39,012 bases of DNA from Phoronis australis. Taxonomy: Eukaryota; Phoronida; Phoronidae. Below, piece by piece: positions 36,801 through 39,012 of this stretch. Each line of letters starts with the position of its first letter. Position 1 is the first letter of the stretch. The notes beneath the pieces were generated by a model. That model searched no databases, had not been told where the DNA came from, and was given only the letters and a program-made list of their open reading frames with translations. The stretch is from assembly GCA_002633005.1 (NCBI GenBank), contig NMRA01000103.1, forward strand, positions 901,612 to 940,623, read 5' to 3'. The translations under genes and the position numbers were made by a program.

Positions 36801-38650
36801 TAAGTTTATATATGAGAGGTAACAGTTAACTGTAGACCTCAATAATGACGGAATATCTCTCCTTGTAAAAACTTGATAACAAGTCAGGGAAATGTTTCGA
36901 CTCATTTTCAATTTATTGATTTAGTGGTATTTTGGTCCAGTTGTTTCCAGGTTTTTACCATAACTTCAAAGGTCGGAGTAGGAAGAAATTCATCAGCCCC
37001 CTTTTGAAAATTGTAAAAAGAACAGGTAAGTTCTAAGAACAGTATATTAACCACAGTTCACTATCAACCATTTTAAAGATGCCAAATCATGTACAGAACT
37101 CCTATAAGCAGTTAAAATTGGTATATGACGTCATGTAGACTCATATCGTATAACACGAGAGTGACAAAAGACGAAATAATTCTCACGTACCAGTTCGGGT
37201 CCAGATAGGCTTTCCCATGTTGCCCTTGCGTAAAAGGTAGACATTGAAAGTTCCTACAGAATCAGTAGACACACCGCCACCACCGTACATATGGTACCAG
37301 AACTTGACACAAGAGGGCTTCGAGGGTCCCTTGAAGATGGGCGAGTAGAGACGAGCTTTATCACCCTGGACACGAGGTGATGACATCTCGGTGAACATGT
37401 AGTAACCTGGGCAATGATAAAAATGGTAATAATGGCAGACAGTTTAGACACTAACCTGAGAAAGCAGGAAAGAAAGAGAGGCAACTTTGGTGTAAAGTCA
37501 ATTTTTTCCATTTGTAAGATTATAGCAAACAGAAGTCCAAATGAGATTATAATACGGTAAAACTGCTGAACCAGGAAATGCGGTGAACTTAGGAATCTAA
37601 CTGTCTTGTTTAAATCCATTTTTGTTTCAAAGACAAAATAAAAAGAGAGCACTAATGCCACACAAGATTTGTCTTAATTTTCTCTTTCATTAAACATTTG
37701 AGTTGCAATCAATTTGAATCAATAGTTATTTATCAGAGGGTATACCAATAGTCACGATGAAGATTATCATTGCATTTTGCTTTTTTCATTTTTGTGTTTC
37801 CATGCAAACACGCAATCCATTAAGACTTACTGATTAACTTTTGCAAAATTTGAACTCAAATGTTTTTTTGGTATTTCAAAATTTCACACAGATTCAAACT
37901 TAACATCGGCACGACATGTATAATTTGTCTAAAACTGTCCAAAGTACCAGCAGCAGTTCCGTAAGTGTGATCATTGGACGGTCCAGTGTTGGTTGTGGGC
38001 GTGGCCCCTCTATTCCTCGTCCAATCAAACTGGTCGCTCGTGTCCTGAGTGAAGCCACAGATGTTGACTGCTTCAAAAGTACACTTGGTCTGAGGAGCAG
38101 CGGTCACTCCGGGTCCAGCAGTAGTGCCTGCAGAAAGGCAAGGGACAGTTTAGAAGTGAGGAACCTACAGGTTACATAACATCCAGCAACAGGGCTCTAA
38201 AAGGGGCACTGTTGACATATGATGGGAAATATTTGACAGCATTTATAGGACTTAATCAAACCAAATTCATATGACTGAGATAAAAAATGAACACGTTTGA
38301 AGCCTGGGTATTAAATCATTTAGTGAGGAATAATTATAGCCCTGTGTAAGTGACAGTACTTTAAATTGCAAACTGTACAGTTGGGTTGAGGAGCAGCATA
38401 CACACTAGTTAAATTCCATTTAGCAACAATTTGGATATCGATTTGTACTAAATCAAAGTGGCGGCAGAATATCCATTCACAAAAACAACAACAACAACAA
38501 CAAATTTTTAAACACATCTTATTAGAAAAAACCAAAAATCTATTCTCTTTAATTTCACCTACCTTGGAAGCATGCTCCATCTTTGATGTCCACGTCGTCA
38601 AGGGCGATATCACCTTGGTAACTCATACCACGGATACCTTCAAACACAAC
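649..38650 (-). CDS. Giant multi-MAM domain extracellular protein gene (internal part)
   Basis: One minus-strand gene of 49 visible exons that together encode 16 MAM domains, five Thr/Pro-rich linkers and one Methyltransf_FA-like domain. Exons were placed by finding MAM motifs, then AG acceptors and GT donors that keep phase; every exon length fits. Domain borders are all phase-1 introns, the usual arrangement for shuffled extracellular modules. MAM domains are known from meprins, neuropilins and receptor tyrosine phosphatases as adhesion or oligomerisation modules with two disulfides, and the four cysteines are kept in each complete domain. The protein is therefore probably secreted or on the cell surface, but no signal peptide, transmembrane segment, start or stop lies here, so both ends run out of the window. 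The N at 36786 interrupts the coding sequence. The exact orthologue is not recognised. Treating all exons as one gene is inference from phase, order and unbroken spacing. Confidence 0.85.
1366..1483 (-). CDS. MAM16 exon B (5' half) with a phase-2 donor
   Basis: 118 bp, phase 1 in, phase 2 out (CACAT|GTAAGT). It encodes [27 protein letters not shown] and NCLSFWYHM. The intron cuts FWYHM|YG, a position and phase not used by any other domain here. GTKKLND replaces SPR..GD. Confidence 0.91.
1968..2105 (-). CDS. MAM16 exon A (start of cassette T6)
   Basis: 138 bp, phase 1 in and out (TCTG|GTAGGT). It encodes [30 protein letters not shown] and [11 protein letters not shown]. Class 1 by position and the DHTSG end. 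CQW replaces CGW. Confidence 0.92.
2383..2501. repeat. Dispersed intronic repeat, copy 1
   Basis: About 119 bp in the intron before MAM16. It resembles 6758-6881 on the same strand over most of its length, with shared blocks such as TTTTCG.CGTCAA, GCAGTCA..TGAT.AAGTT.CCACC and a final GTCATAAATGTCAGAAAGA. The two introns are not equivalent in the MAM layout, so this looks like an old interspersed element rather than part of the cassette duplication. Confidence 0.65.
3145..3225 (-). CDS. Thr/Pro-rich linker exon after MAM15 (end of cassette T5)
   Basis: 81 bp, phase 1 in and out (CTTG|GTAAGG). It encodes [19 protein letters not shown] and [13 protein letters not shown] is the shared linker start. 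It is the shortest of the five linkers. The evidence is composition, phase and good splice sites. Confidence 0.85.
3490..3670 (-). CDS. MAM15 exon CD
   Basis: 181 bp, phase 0 in, phase 1 out. It encodes [24 protein letters not shown], then [19 protein letters not shown] and TERSCNG. NYT before LLW is the class 3 sequon. Confidence 0.92.
3975..4138 (-). CDS. MAM15 exon B
   Basis: 164 bp, phase 1 in, phase 0 out (CGACAG|GTGTGA). It encodes [40 protein letters not shown] and YLRQ. YAE replaces YIE and FWFYMSG replaces FWYHMYG. Confidence 0.9.
4392..4532 (-). CDS. MAM15 exon A
   Basis: 141 bp, phase 1 in and out. It encodes [29 protein letters not shown] and [19 protein letters not shown] and position make it class 3, although CGW replaces CTW. 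NTT near the end is an extra possible glycosylation site. Confidence 0.92.
5721..5811 (-). CDS. MAM14 exon D
   Basis: 91 bp, phase 0 in, phase 1 out. It encodes [19 protein letters not shown] and [11 protein letters not shown]. Its length and CxxPG tail match the MAM5 D exon, the other class 2 domain with a separate D exon. Confidence 0.92.
6227..6507 (-). CDS. MAM14 exon BC
   Basis: 281 bp, phase 1 in, phase 0 out (TACAAG|GTGAGG). It encodes [60 protein letters not shown] and a slightly longer loop ([12 protein letters not shown]) before the donor. Confidence 0.93.
6758..6881. repeat. Dispersed intronic repeat, copy 2
   Basis: About 124 bp in the intron between MAM14 exons A and BC. It is the partner of 2383-2501, with a longer middle (GAGCCGCGTAATACAGC) and an identical 17-base tail block. 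Family not recognised. Confidence 0.65.
6976..7155 (-). CDS. MAM14 exon A with N-terminal spacer
   Basis: 180 bp, phase 1 in and out. The spacer [14 protein letters not shown] precedes [25 protein letters not shown] and [15 protein letters not shown]. Class 2. The HTYGTSK end equals that of MAM8. Confidence 0.92.
7156..8248. other. 1.1-kb intron between MAM13 D and MAM14 A
   Basis: AT-rich, no MAM motif, no linker and no supported repeat. Short open frames on the minus strand lack splice context and protein-like motifs. Confidence 0.6.
8249..8330 (-). CDS. MAM13 exon D
   Basis: 82 bp, phase 0 in, phase 1 out (TGCA|GTAAGG). It encodes [19 protein letters not shown] and ISMTYGPC. Same length as the D exon of MAM4, another class 1 domain. 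Confidence 0.92.
8628..8899 (-). CDS. MAM13 exon BC
   Basis: 272 bp, phase 1 in, phase 0 out (AACTAT|GTGAGT). It encodes [59 protein letters not shown]. Its layout is like MAM7 and MAM10. Confidence 0.93.
9494..9551. repeat. Short dispersed repeat, copy 1
   Basis: Resembles 30394-30449 on the same strand: GTT.AACAATGCA, GACGTCA.GC, CAACAAT, ACTTA and TAAATTTT in the same order with small gaps. Probably a fragment of an interspersed element. Confidence 0.4.
9611..9725. repeat. Foldback (MITE-like) inverted repeat in MAM13 intron
   Basis: Arms 9640-9656 and 9679-9695 are 17-bp perfect reverse complements (core TTGAGAACCAGT). The outer ends (about 9611-9628 and 9708-9725) also pair, with 3 transition mismatches in 18. 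The hairpin spans about 115 bp with a 22-base central loop. No ORF. This is consistent with a small non-autonomous foldback element in the intron between MAM13 A and BC. Confidence 0.6.
10055..10192 (-). CDS. MAM13 exon A (start of cassette T5)
   Basis: 138 bp, phase 1 in and out (GGAA|GTGAGT). It encodes [29 protein letters not shown] and [12 protein letters not shown]. Class 1. Confidence 0.93.
10482..10647 (-). CDS. MAM12 exon D fused to Thr/Pro linker (end of cassette T4)
   Basis: 166 bp, phase 0 in, phase 1 out (CCAG|GTAAGT). [19 protein letters not shown] and DNAACTI run directly into the linker [20 protein letters not shown] ending TPPPG. QPADA is the shared linker start. The same fusion is seen in cassette T2. 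Confidence 0.92.
11317..11570 (-). CDS. MAM12 exon BC
   Basis: 254 bp, phase 1 in, phase 0 out (TTCAAG|GTTAGT). It encodes [60 protein letters not shown] and QGQVPL. NRT before VW is the class 3 sequon. MSG replaces MYG. Confidence 0.93.
12043..12180 (-). CDS. MAM12 exon A
   Basis: 138 bp, phase 1 in and out (ACTG|GTATAG). It encodes [29 protein letters not shown] and [15 protein letters not shown]. Class 3 by CTW and FDWI. It follows MAM11 with a 196-bp intron, the shortest between domains. Confidence 0.93.
12378..12533 (-). CDS. MAM11 exon CD
   Basis: 156 bp, phase 1 in and out. It encodes [36 protein letters not shown] and RKGNCVNPG. The upstream exon supplies KKSWTRT, so the B-C intron splits the W.....GN.GN.W motif after the Trp. 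Confidence 0.92.
13189..13360. repeat. Short element with terminal inverted repeats, copy 1
   Basis: About 170 bp bounded by ATGACCTATCG on the left and CGATAGGTCAAT on the right, with no ORF of note. It lies in the intron on the exon CD side of MAM11 exon B. The same unit at 13890-14062 has a full 12-bp inverted terminus. Consistent with a MITE. Confidence 0.45.
13191..13888. repeat. ~700-bp duplicated block, copy 1
   Basis: Direct copy of 13893-14589 with offset 702 falling to 701 after one 1-bp indel. I count roughly fifteen substitutions, all in the first ~450 bp; the last ~250 bp look identical. The block ends exactly at the N at 13889. It contains MAM11 exon B. It is best explained as the overlapping end of a contig that was not merged with its neighbour. 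Confidence 0.85.
13429..13611 (-). CDS. MAM11 exon B, copy 1 (probable allelic or assembly duplicate)
   Basis: 183 bp with intact splice sites and the same phases as copy 2. It differs at three residues: GVDEC for GMDEC, YGVDTG for YGADTG, and TLNVY for KLNVY. It belongs to the contig that continues to MAM11 exon CD. If both copies were used in one mRNA, the reading frame would hold but half a MAM domain would be repeated, which is unlikely to fold. Confidence 0.8.
13889..13889. other. Single N: contig join
   Basis: Single ambiguous base exactly between the two copies of the 700-bp block, with one copy ending and the other beginning next to it. Confidence 0.85.
13890..14062. repeat. Short element with terminal inverted repeats, copy 2
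   Basis: ATTGACCTATCG at 13890-13901 and CGATAGGTCAAT at 14051-14062 are perfect 12-bp inverted ends. The right-hand contig begins at the first base of the element, so the element edge may be what broke the assembly. Confidence 0.5.
13893..14589. repeat. ~700-bp duplicated block, copy 2
   Basis: Partner of 13191-13888. It begins next to the N and continues into unique sequence at its right end (TTGAGCATGTG). It contains the second copy of MAM11 exon B. Confidence 0.85.
14130..14312 (-). CDS. MAM11 exon B, copy 2
   Basis: 183 bp, phase 1 in and out. It encodes [40 protein letters not shown] and [14 protein letters not shown]. It is nearly identical to 13429-13611 and lies in a ~700-bp duplicated block that meets a single N at 13889. 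Only one copy should be needed. This copy belongs to the contig that continues to MAM11 exon A. Ala and Lys in GADTGK differ from copy 1. Confidence 0.85.
14590..15182. other. Intron part between MAM11 A and B
   Basis: About 590 bp of AT-rich sequence to the right of the duplicated block, with no motif, repeat or gene that I can support. Confidence 0.55.
15183..15359 (-). CDS. MAM11 exon A with N-terminal spacer
   Basis: 177 bp, phase 1 in and out (CAAG|GTCAGT). The spacer [13 protein letters not shown] precedes [27 protein letters not shown] and [15 protein letters not shown]. Class 2. FQW replaces the near-invariant FDW. The acceptor (GGCGGTAG) has a weak pyrimidine tract, so the upstream edge is slightly less certain. 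Confidence 0.88.
15683..15767 (-). CDS. MAM10 exon D
   Basis: 85 bp, phase 0 in, phase 1 out (ATCG|GTAATA). It encodes [19 protein letters not shown] and [10 protein letters not shown]. Confidence 0.92.
16173..16438 (-). CDS. MAM10 exon BC
   Basis: 266 bp, phase 1 in, phase 0 out (TACACG|GTGAGT). It encodes [60 protein letters not shown]. Phe replaces the Trp at the start of part C. Confidence 0.93.
16526..16641 (+). repeat. Strong hairpin with hammerhead-like core
   Basis: Arms 16526-16566 and 16601-16641 are 41-bp reverse complements with one mismatch. Between them TCTCGAG/CTCGAGA (16569-16575, 16591-16597) can also pair. On the plus strand, CTGATGA (16580-16586) is followed by a possible stem II (GTCCTC, loop GAGAG, GAGGAC; 16588-16604) and then GCAA. 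This resembles the hammerhead ribozyme core CUGAUGA-stem II-GAAA, but with an extra A after CTGATGA and GCAA in place of GAAA, so it is probably degenerate if it is one. ATTTATT occurs just outside each arm (16521-16527, 16645-16651) and could be a target-site duplication. It lies in the intron between MAM10 A and BC. Confidence 0.7.
17077..17223 (-). CDS. MAM10 exon A (start of cassette T4)
   Basis: 147 bp, phase 1 in and out. It encodes [30 protein letters not shown] and [12 protein letters not shown]. Class 1 by position and DHTTGS. CNFD replaces CDFE. Confidence 0.92.
17646..17732 (-). CDS. Thr/Pro-rich linker exon after MAM9 (end of cassette T3)
   Basis: 87 bp, phase 1 in and out (GCAT|GTACGT). 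It encodes [18 protein letters not shown] and [16 protein letters not shown] is the shared linker start. The residues are those of a mucin-like, probably O-glycosylated hinge. Confidence 0.88.
18170..18526 (-). CDS. MAM9 exon BCD (three parts on one exon)
   Basis: 357 bp, the longest exon here, phase 1 in and out (GGAG|GTGTGT). It encodes [79 protein letters not shown] and FTDNACGG. Only this domain has lost both internal introns after part A. NET just before VW is the class 3 sequon. Confidence 0.94.
18852..18992 (-). CDS. MAM9 exon A
   Basis: 141 bp, phase 1 in and out. It encodes [30 protein letters not shown] and [15 protein letters not shown]. Class 3 by CTW and FDWI. It follows MAM8 with no linker. 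Confidence 0.93.
19691..19898 (-). CDS. MAM8 exon CD
   Basis: 208 bp, phase 0 in, phase 1 out. Parts C and D are on one exon: [29 protein letters not shown], then [19 protein letters not shown] and [22 protein letters not shown] departs from the usual FEG.RG..Y.G. Confidence 0.92.
20400..20401 (-). other. Likely GC splice donor after MAM8 exon B
   Basis: In gene direction the junction reads GTCAAG|GCAAGTTG, otherwise a perfect donor consensus. The next exon begins with the same six bases (GTCAAG), so a GT donor at 20407 would also be in frame. Family spacing favours the GC donor. Confidence 0.6.
20402..20553 (-). CDS. MAM8 exon B with likely GC donor
   Basis: 152 bp, phase 1 in, phase 0 out. 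It encodes [40 protein letters not shown] and a final Lys. The donor is best read as AAG|GCAAGT, a GC-AG intron. The alternative GT donor six bases earlier would drop two codons. With the GC donor, the LNV-to-Trp spacing (16 residues) equals that of MAM7. Confidence 0.88.
20772..20772. other. Single N in the MAM8 A-B intron
   Basis: Ambiguous base in an intron. I see no duplicated sequence on its two sides, and exons A and B of MAM8 follow in the expected order, so coding sequence is not affected. Confidence 0.6.
20899..21084 (-). CDS. MAM8 exon A with N-terminal spacer
   Basis: 186 bp, phase 1 in and out (AAGG|GTGAGA). The spacer [16 protein letters not shown] leads into [25 protein letters not shown] and [15 protein letters not shown]. 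Class 2. It is very close to MAM2 exon A in motif order and spacer type. Confidence 0.93.
21085..22165. other. 1.1-kb intron between MAM7 D and MAM8 A
   Basis: No MAM motif, RNA gene or clear repeat. Short open frames on the minus strand resemble no protein that I know. Confidence 0.55.
22166..22250 (-). CDS. MAM7 exon D
   Basis: 85 bp, phase 0 in, phase 1 out. It encodes [19 protein letters not shown] and [10 protein letters not shown] with the last MAM cysteine. Confidence 0.93.
22251..23364. other. 1.1-kb intron between MAM7 BC and D
   Basis: AT-rich with a T-run near 22795. Nothing gene-like on either strand. Confidence 0.55.
23365..23624 (-). CDS. MAM7 exon BC
   Basis: 260 bp, phase 1 in, phase 0 out (TTCACG|GTATGT). 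It encodes [40 protein letters not shown] and [19 protein letters not shown]. The one extra residue before GFYIYIE is typical of class 1. Confidence 0.93.
23625..24881. other. 1.26-kb intron between MAM7 A and BC
   Basis: The longest intron in the window. A plus-strand open frame of 81 codons at 23769-24014 has no recognisable motif, and nothing supports it as a gene. Confidence 0.55.
24882..25025 (-). CDS. MAM7 exon A (start of cassette T3)
   Basis: 144 bp, phase 1 in and out (GGAA|GTGAGT). It encodes [30 protein letters not shown] and [13 protein letters not shown]. Class 1 by DHTTG and the exon ending. Confidence 0.93.
25794..25932 (-). CDS. Methyltransf_FA-like domain, exon 2
   Basis: 139 bp, phase 0 in, phase 1 out. 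It encodes [31 protein letters not shown] and [12 protein letters not shown]. The family usually ends with a G.G....W.D.....VGF..G....W.I pattern, which this matches. Together with 26498-26823 it forms a phase 1-1 insert of about 155 residues between MAM6 and MAM7. Confidence 0.85.
26498..26823 (-). CDS. Methyltransf_FA-like domain, exon 1
   Basis: 326 bp, phase 1 in, phase 0 out (ATAAAG|GTCAGA). It encodes [58 protein letters not shown] and ends at MTIK. The motifs VKAC..AH..L, YEIVIG and C..F..FWISW are those of the Methyltransf_FA family (PF12248), named after crustacean farnesoic acid O-methyltransferase. In animal multidomain proteins this module is generally taken to be non-enzymatic and extracellular; I infer no methyltransferase activity. 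It starts right after the cassette T2 linker and is not homologous to MAM. A hidden-Markov search would settle the family call. Confidence 0.85.
26824..27775. other. 0.95-kb intron between MAM6 linker and Methyltransf_FA domain
   Basis: Holds the inverted-repeat element at 27413-27555 and a C-run near 27280. Otherwise no feature. This is the insertion border of the non-MAM domain, so remnants of its origin were looked for here; none was found beyond that element. Confidence 0.55.
27413..27555. repeat. Nested inverted repeat (MITE-like)
   Basis: Outer arms TAGAATTCAG (27413-27422) and CTGAATTCTA (27546-27555), and inner arms GCTAGGACCTCG (27427-27438) and CGAGGTCCTAGC (27518-27529), pair perfectly, giving a ~143-bp foldback with no ORF. 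Likely a small non-autonomous element or its remnant in the intron before the Methyltransf_FA domain. Confidence 0.55.
27776..27956 (-). CDS. MAM6 exon D fused to Thr/Pro linker (end of cassette T2)
   Basis: 181 bp, phase 0 in, phase 1 out. The MAM D part [19 protein letters not shown] ends at VPGACG and runs without an intron into the linker [20 protein letters not shown] and on to [13 protein letters not shown] is the shared linker start. The same D-plus-linker fusion occurs at 10482-10647 in cassette T4 but not in T1, T3 or T5. Confidence 0.9.
28357..28613 (-). CDS. MAM6 exon BC
   Basis: 257 bp, phase 1 in, phase 0 out (TTTAAT|GTGAGT). It encodes [40 protein letters not shown], then [18 protein letters not shown] and [12 protein letters not shown] shortly before VVVW is the class 3 glycosylation sequon, slightly displaced. 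FWYSMNG replaces FWYHMYG. Confidence 0.91.
29072..29215 (-). CDS. MAM6 exon A
   Basis: 144 bp, phase 1 in and out. It encodes [30 protein letters not shown] and [17 protein letters not shown] and FDWI mark it as class 3. CSFD replaces the usual CDFE. Confidence 0.92.
29634..29724 (-). CDS. MAM5 exon D
   Basis: 91 bp, phase 0 in, phase 1 out through GTTTGT. It encodes [19 protein letters not shown] and [12 protein letters not shown]. The short CAMPG tail runs straight into MAM6 with no linker, as in other class 2 to class 3 joints. Confidence 0.91.
29831..29875. repeat. Three 15-bp tandem units
   Basis: TTGGGACTG followed by six variable bases, three times in a row. The same TTGGGACTGCTT string also occurs near 29036 in the next intron. 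Minor intronic repeat. Confidence 0.5.
30394..30449. repeat. Short dispersed repeat, copy 2
   Basis: Partner of 9494-9551, in the intron between MAM5 BC and D. Weak but ordered similarity. Confidence 0.4.
30621..30880 (-). CDS. MAM5 exon BC
   Basis: 260 bp, phase 1 in, phase 0 out. It encodes [58 protein letters not shown] and ends TPFQ before GTCTGT. B and C share an exon. Phe replaces the Trp at the start of part C. Confidence 0.92.
30881..31810. other. 0.9-kb intron between MAM5 A and BC
   Basis: AT-rich; no gene, repeat or RNA seen. Confidence 0.55.
31811..32002 (-). CDS. MAM5 exon A with N-terminal spacer
   Basis: 192 bp, phase 1 in and out. A spacer [16 protein letters not shown] precedes [26 protein letters not shown] and [15 protein letters not shown]. 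Class 2 by spacer, ICGYTQD and HTYGT. The acceptor chosen (GATCGCAG) makes the codon across the junction ATG (Met). Confidence 0.92.
32304..32385 (-). CDS. MAM4 exon D
   Basis: 82 bp, phase 0 in, phase 1 out (TGCA|GTAAGT). It encodes [19 protein letters not shown] and ITFKSGYC with the last MAM cysteine directly at the exon end. Confidence 0.92.
32386..33195. other. 0.8-kb intron between MAM4 BC and D
   Basis: Contains an 83-codon plus-strand open frame (32699-32950) without a recognisable motif. I treat it as chance. Confidence 0.55.
33196..33467 (-). CDS. MAM4 exon BC
   Basis: 272 bp, phase 1 in, phase 0 out (TTCAGT|GTAAGT). Parts B and C are on one exon: [40 protein letters not shown], then [26 protein letters not shown] replaces the usual FWYHMYG, and NW replaces the GD of PR..GD.AR. 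Confidence 0.92.
33763..33906 (-). CDS. MAM4 exon A (start of cassette T2)
   Basis: 144 bp, phase 1 in and out. It encodes [30 protein letters not shown] and [13 protein letters not shown]. Class 1 by its DHT.GS ending. There are two extra residues between the first two cysteines compared with the usual CDFE...C spacing. Confidence 0.92.
34314..34442 (-). CDS. Thr/Pro-rich linker exon after MAM3 (end of cassette T1)
   Basis: 129 bp, phase 1 in and out. It starts [13 protein letters not shown] and continues as a Thr/Pro/Ser tract ([20 protein letters not shown]) to NTPKPNTG. There are no cysteines and no domain fold. Such stretches are typically extended and O-glycosylated. The LPSNA start matches the start of the other four linkers. 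It is a clean phase 1-1 module. Confidence 0.88.
34890..34974 (-). CDS. MAM3 exon D
   Basis: 85 bp, phase 0 in, phase 1 out (GCCC|GTGAGT). It encodes [19 protein letters not shown] and ITFSTTACA with the fourth MAM cysteine. It is more diverged than other D parts: VFEG.RG has become MVEGIVG and Y.GDIA has become YLADIA. Confidence 0.9.
35554..35660 (-). CDS. MAM3 exon C
   Basis: 107 bp, phase 1 in, phase 0 out. It encodes [21 protein letters not shown] and a QAQVSV strand. NQT just before the Trp is a potential N-glycosylation site shared by class 3 domains only. MAM3 is the only domain here whose B, C and D parts are all on separate exons. Confidence 0.88.
35661..36680. other. 1.0-kb intron between MAM3 B and C
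   Basis: No exon found. A stretch at about 36165-36240 weakly resembles 27595-27655 (TCACTTTATG, GCATGG.CTCA, AA.TCACTTC in order), perhaps fragments of one old interspersed repeat. Confidence 0.5.
36681..36785 (-). CDS. MAM3 exon B, 5' end lost at an assembly N
   Basis: Partial exon. Reading starts at the N (36786) with [19 protein letters not shown] and continues [16 protein letters not shown] to a good donor (AAAG|GTAAGG, phase 1). The YIE.SSPR..GD.AR half of part B is missing, as is exon A. The break falls inside coding sequence, so this is an assembly gap and not a pseudogene signature. Confidence 0.85.
36786..36786. other. Single N: contig break inside MAM3 exon B
   Basis: To its left MAM3 exon B is in frame up to the N. 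To its right is intron sequence after MAM2 exon B. MAM2 C and D and MAM3 A are missing, so the N stands for a gap of unknown size. Confidence 0.85.
37191..37406 (-). CDS. MAM2 exon B
   Basis: 216 bp, phase 1 in and out. It encodes [32 protein letters not shown], a Gly/Ser insertion (GGGVSTDS) before VGTFNVYLL, and GKPIWTRTG at the donor. The insertion makes this B part longer than its relatives. The C and D exons that should follow are absent because the sequence breaks at the N at 36786. Confidence 0.92.
37948..38127 (-). CDS. MAM2 exon A with N-terminal spacer
   Basis: 180 bp, phase 1 in and out. A short Thr/Gly/Pro spacer ([13 protein letters not shown]) leads into [25 protein letters not shown] and [15 protein letters not shown]. 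These are the first two MAM cysteines and the FDW...TGP..DHT signature. The spacer, the ICGF motif and HTYGT mark it as class 2, matching MAM5, 8, 11 and 14. Confidence 0.92.
38484..38502. repeat. (AAC)n microsatellite
   Basis: A run of about six AAC units in the intron between MAM1 D and MAM2 A. Confidence 0.7.
38563..38650 (-). CDS. MAM1 exon D (end of first visible MAM domain)
   Basis: 88 bp, enters at phase 0 after a TTTCCAG acceptor and leaves at phase 1 through CAAG|GTAGGT. It encodes [19 protein letters not shown] and then the last MAM cysteine in DGACFQ. Parts A to C of this domain must lie beyond the window edge. Position in the three-domain rhythm makes it class 1. Confidence 0.9.
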
Positions 38651-39012
38651 CTGGAAACCAAAAAAGGACTGGCCTATTGGTATCGGATTCTCATTGTGTA
38701 AGCACACTCACAAATGCCCAAAAATTCACGACAGTGAGATATGGTTTTGCAGTAGTTATCTTTATGAATAAAAAACCAGCGCTTTAGAGTTTCATCCAAA
38801 ACCAGGCTTAGTTTGTAAGGTCGTGATTTAGTACTGTCTCAGTGGATTGGTTAGATGTACATGTTAGGAGATTTAATGAATGTCAGCTGTGTTTAAAATC
38901 AAATAGTTAGCCGATTTCTGGCAGAAACATCAAAGTGAAACTTAACAAACCAAAGCGTCCTGAGGATAGATTTCACATTCTCGTTACTATGCGTTGATTA
39001 AAACAGCATTCA

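Noticed and set aside
36787-37190. Possible MAM2 exon C
   Set aside because: I searched this stretch for the GNQGN.W motif with flanking splice sites on the minus strand and found none; it is intron up to the contig break.

Overview
The window looks like the inside of one very large, intron-rich animal gene on the minus strand. It has neither the first nor the last exon. I can place 49 coding exons between 38650 and 649, plus one apparently duplicated copy. They give about 8.3 kb of coding sequence (about 2,760 codons). All internal splice junctions fit in phase, apart from one exon cut by an assembly N. The product is a tandem array of MAM domains (meprin/A5/RPTP-mu family, extracellular adhesion modules). 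Sixteen are visible, called here MAM1 to MAM16 in gene order (high to low coordinates); MAM1, MAM2 and MAM3 are incomplete. One domain of a different family, a Methyltransf_FA (farnesoic acid O-methyltransferase-like) domain, sits between MAM6 and MAM7. No signal peptide, transmembrane segment, start codon or convincing stop is present. The window suggests a non-vertebrate metazoan: AT-rich introns of 0.2-1.3 kb, GT-AG splicing and repeated extracellular modules bounded by phase-1 introns. I cannot name the species.

Each MAM domain has four parts: A (CDFE...FDW...TGP..DHT), B (YYMYIE.SSPR..GD.ARL...C..FWYHMYG...LNVY), C (W....GNQGN.W....V) and D (VFEG.RG..Y.GDIALDD......C). These parts are split or fused into exons differently from domain to domain. 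All complete domains keep the four MAM cysteines.

The main observation is a higher-order repeat of three MAM domains. Class 1 (MAM1, 4, 7, 10, 13, 16) has A parts that mostly end DHT.GS. Class 2 (MAM2, 5, 8, 11, 14) starts with a Thr/Pro/Gly spacer and has IC-G-Y/F and HTYGT-type motifs. Class 3 (MAM3, 6, 9, 12, 15) has C-T-W and FDWI-type motifs, carries an N-glycosylation sequon just before the C-part Trp, and is followed by a Thr/Pro-rich linker that starts with a PS[DNG]A-like motif. Cassettes: T1 = MAM1-3 (38650-34314), T2 = MAM4-6 (33906-27776), then the Methyltransf_FA domain (26823-25794), T3 = MAM7-9 (25025-17646), T4 = MAM10-12 (17223-10482), T5 = MAM13-15 (10192-3145), T6 starting with MAM16 (2105-649). 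The likely product is a long extracellular or cell-surface filament of MAM trimers joined by probably O-glycosylated hinges; that role is inference.

Three single Ns look like contig joins. At 13889 a ~700-bp stretch holding exon B of MAM11 is present twice, most simply an unmerged contig overlap. At 20772 the N is in an intron and harmless. At 36786 the N cuts exon B of MAM3, and the rest of MAM2 and the start of MAM3 are missing.

Introns contain a few probable mobile-element remnants: a strong hairpin with a hammerhead-like core at 16526-16641, foldback/MITE-like elements at 9611-9725, 13189-13360 (second copy 13890-14062) and 27413-27555, and dispersed repeat pairs at 2383/6758 and 9494/30394. 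In introns without their own entry I see no gene, RNA or repeat that I can support. I find no second gene on either strand, no tRNA or rRNA and no CRISPR array.
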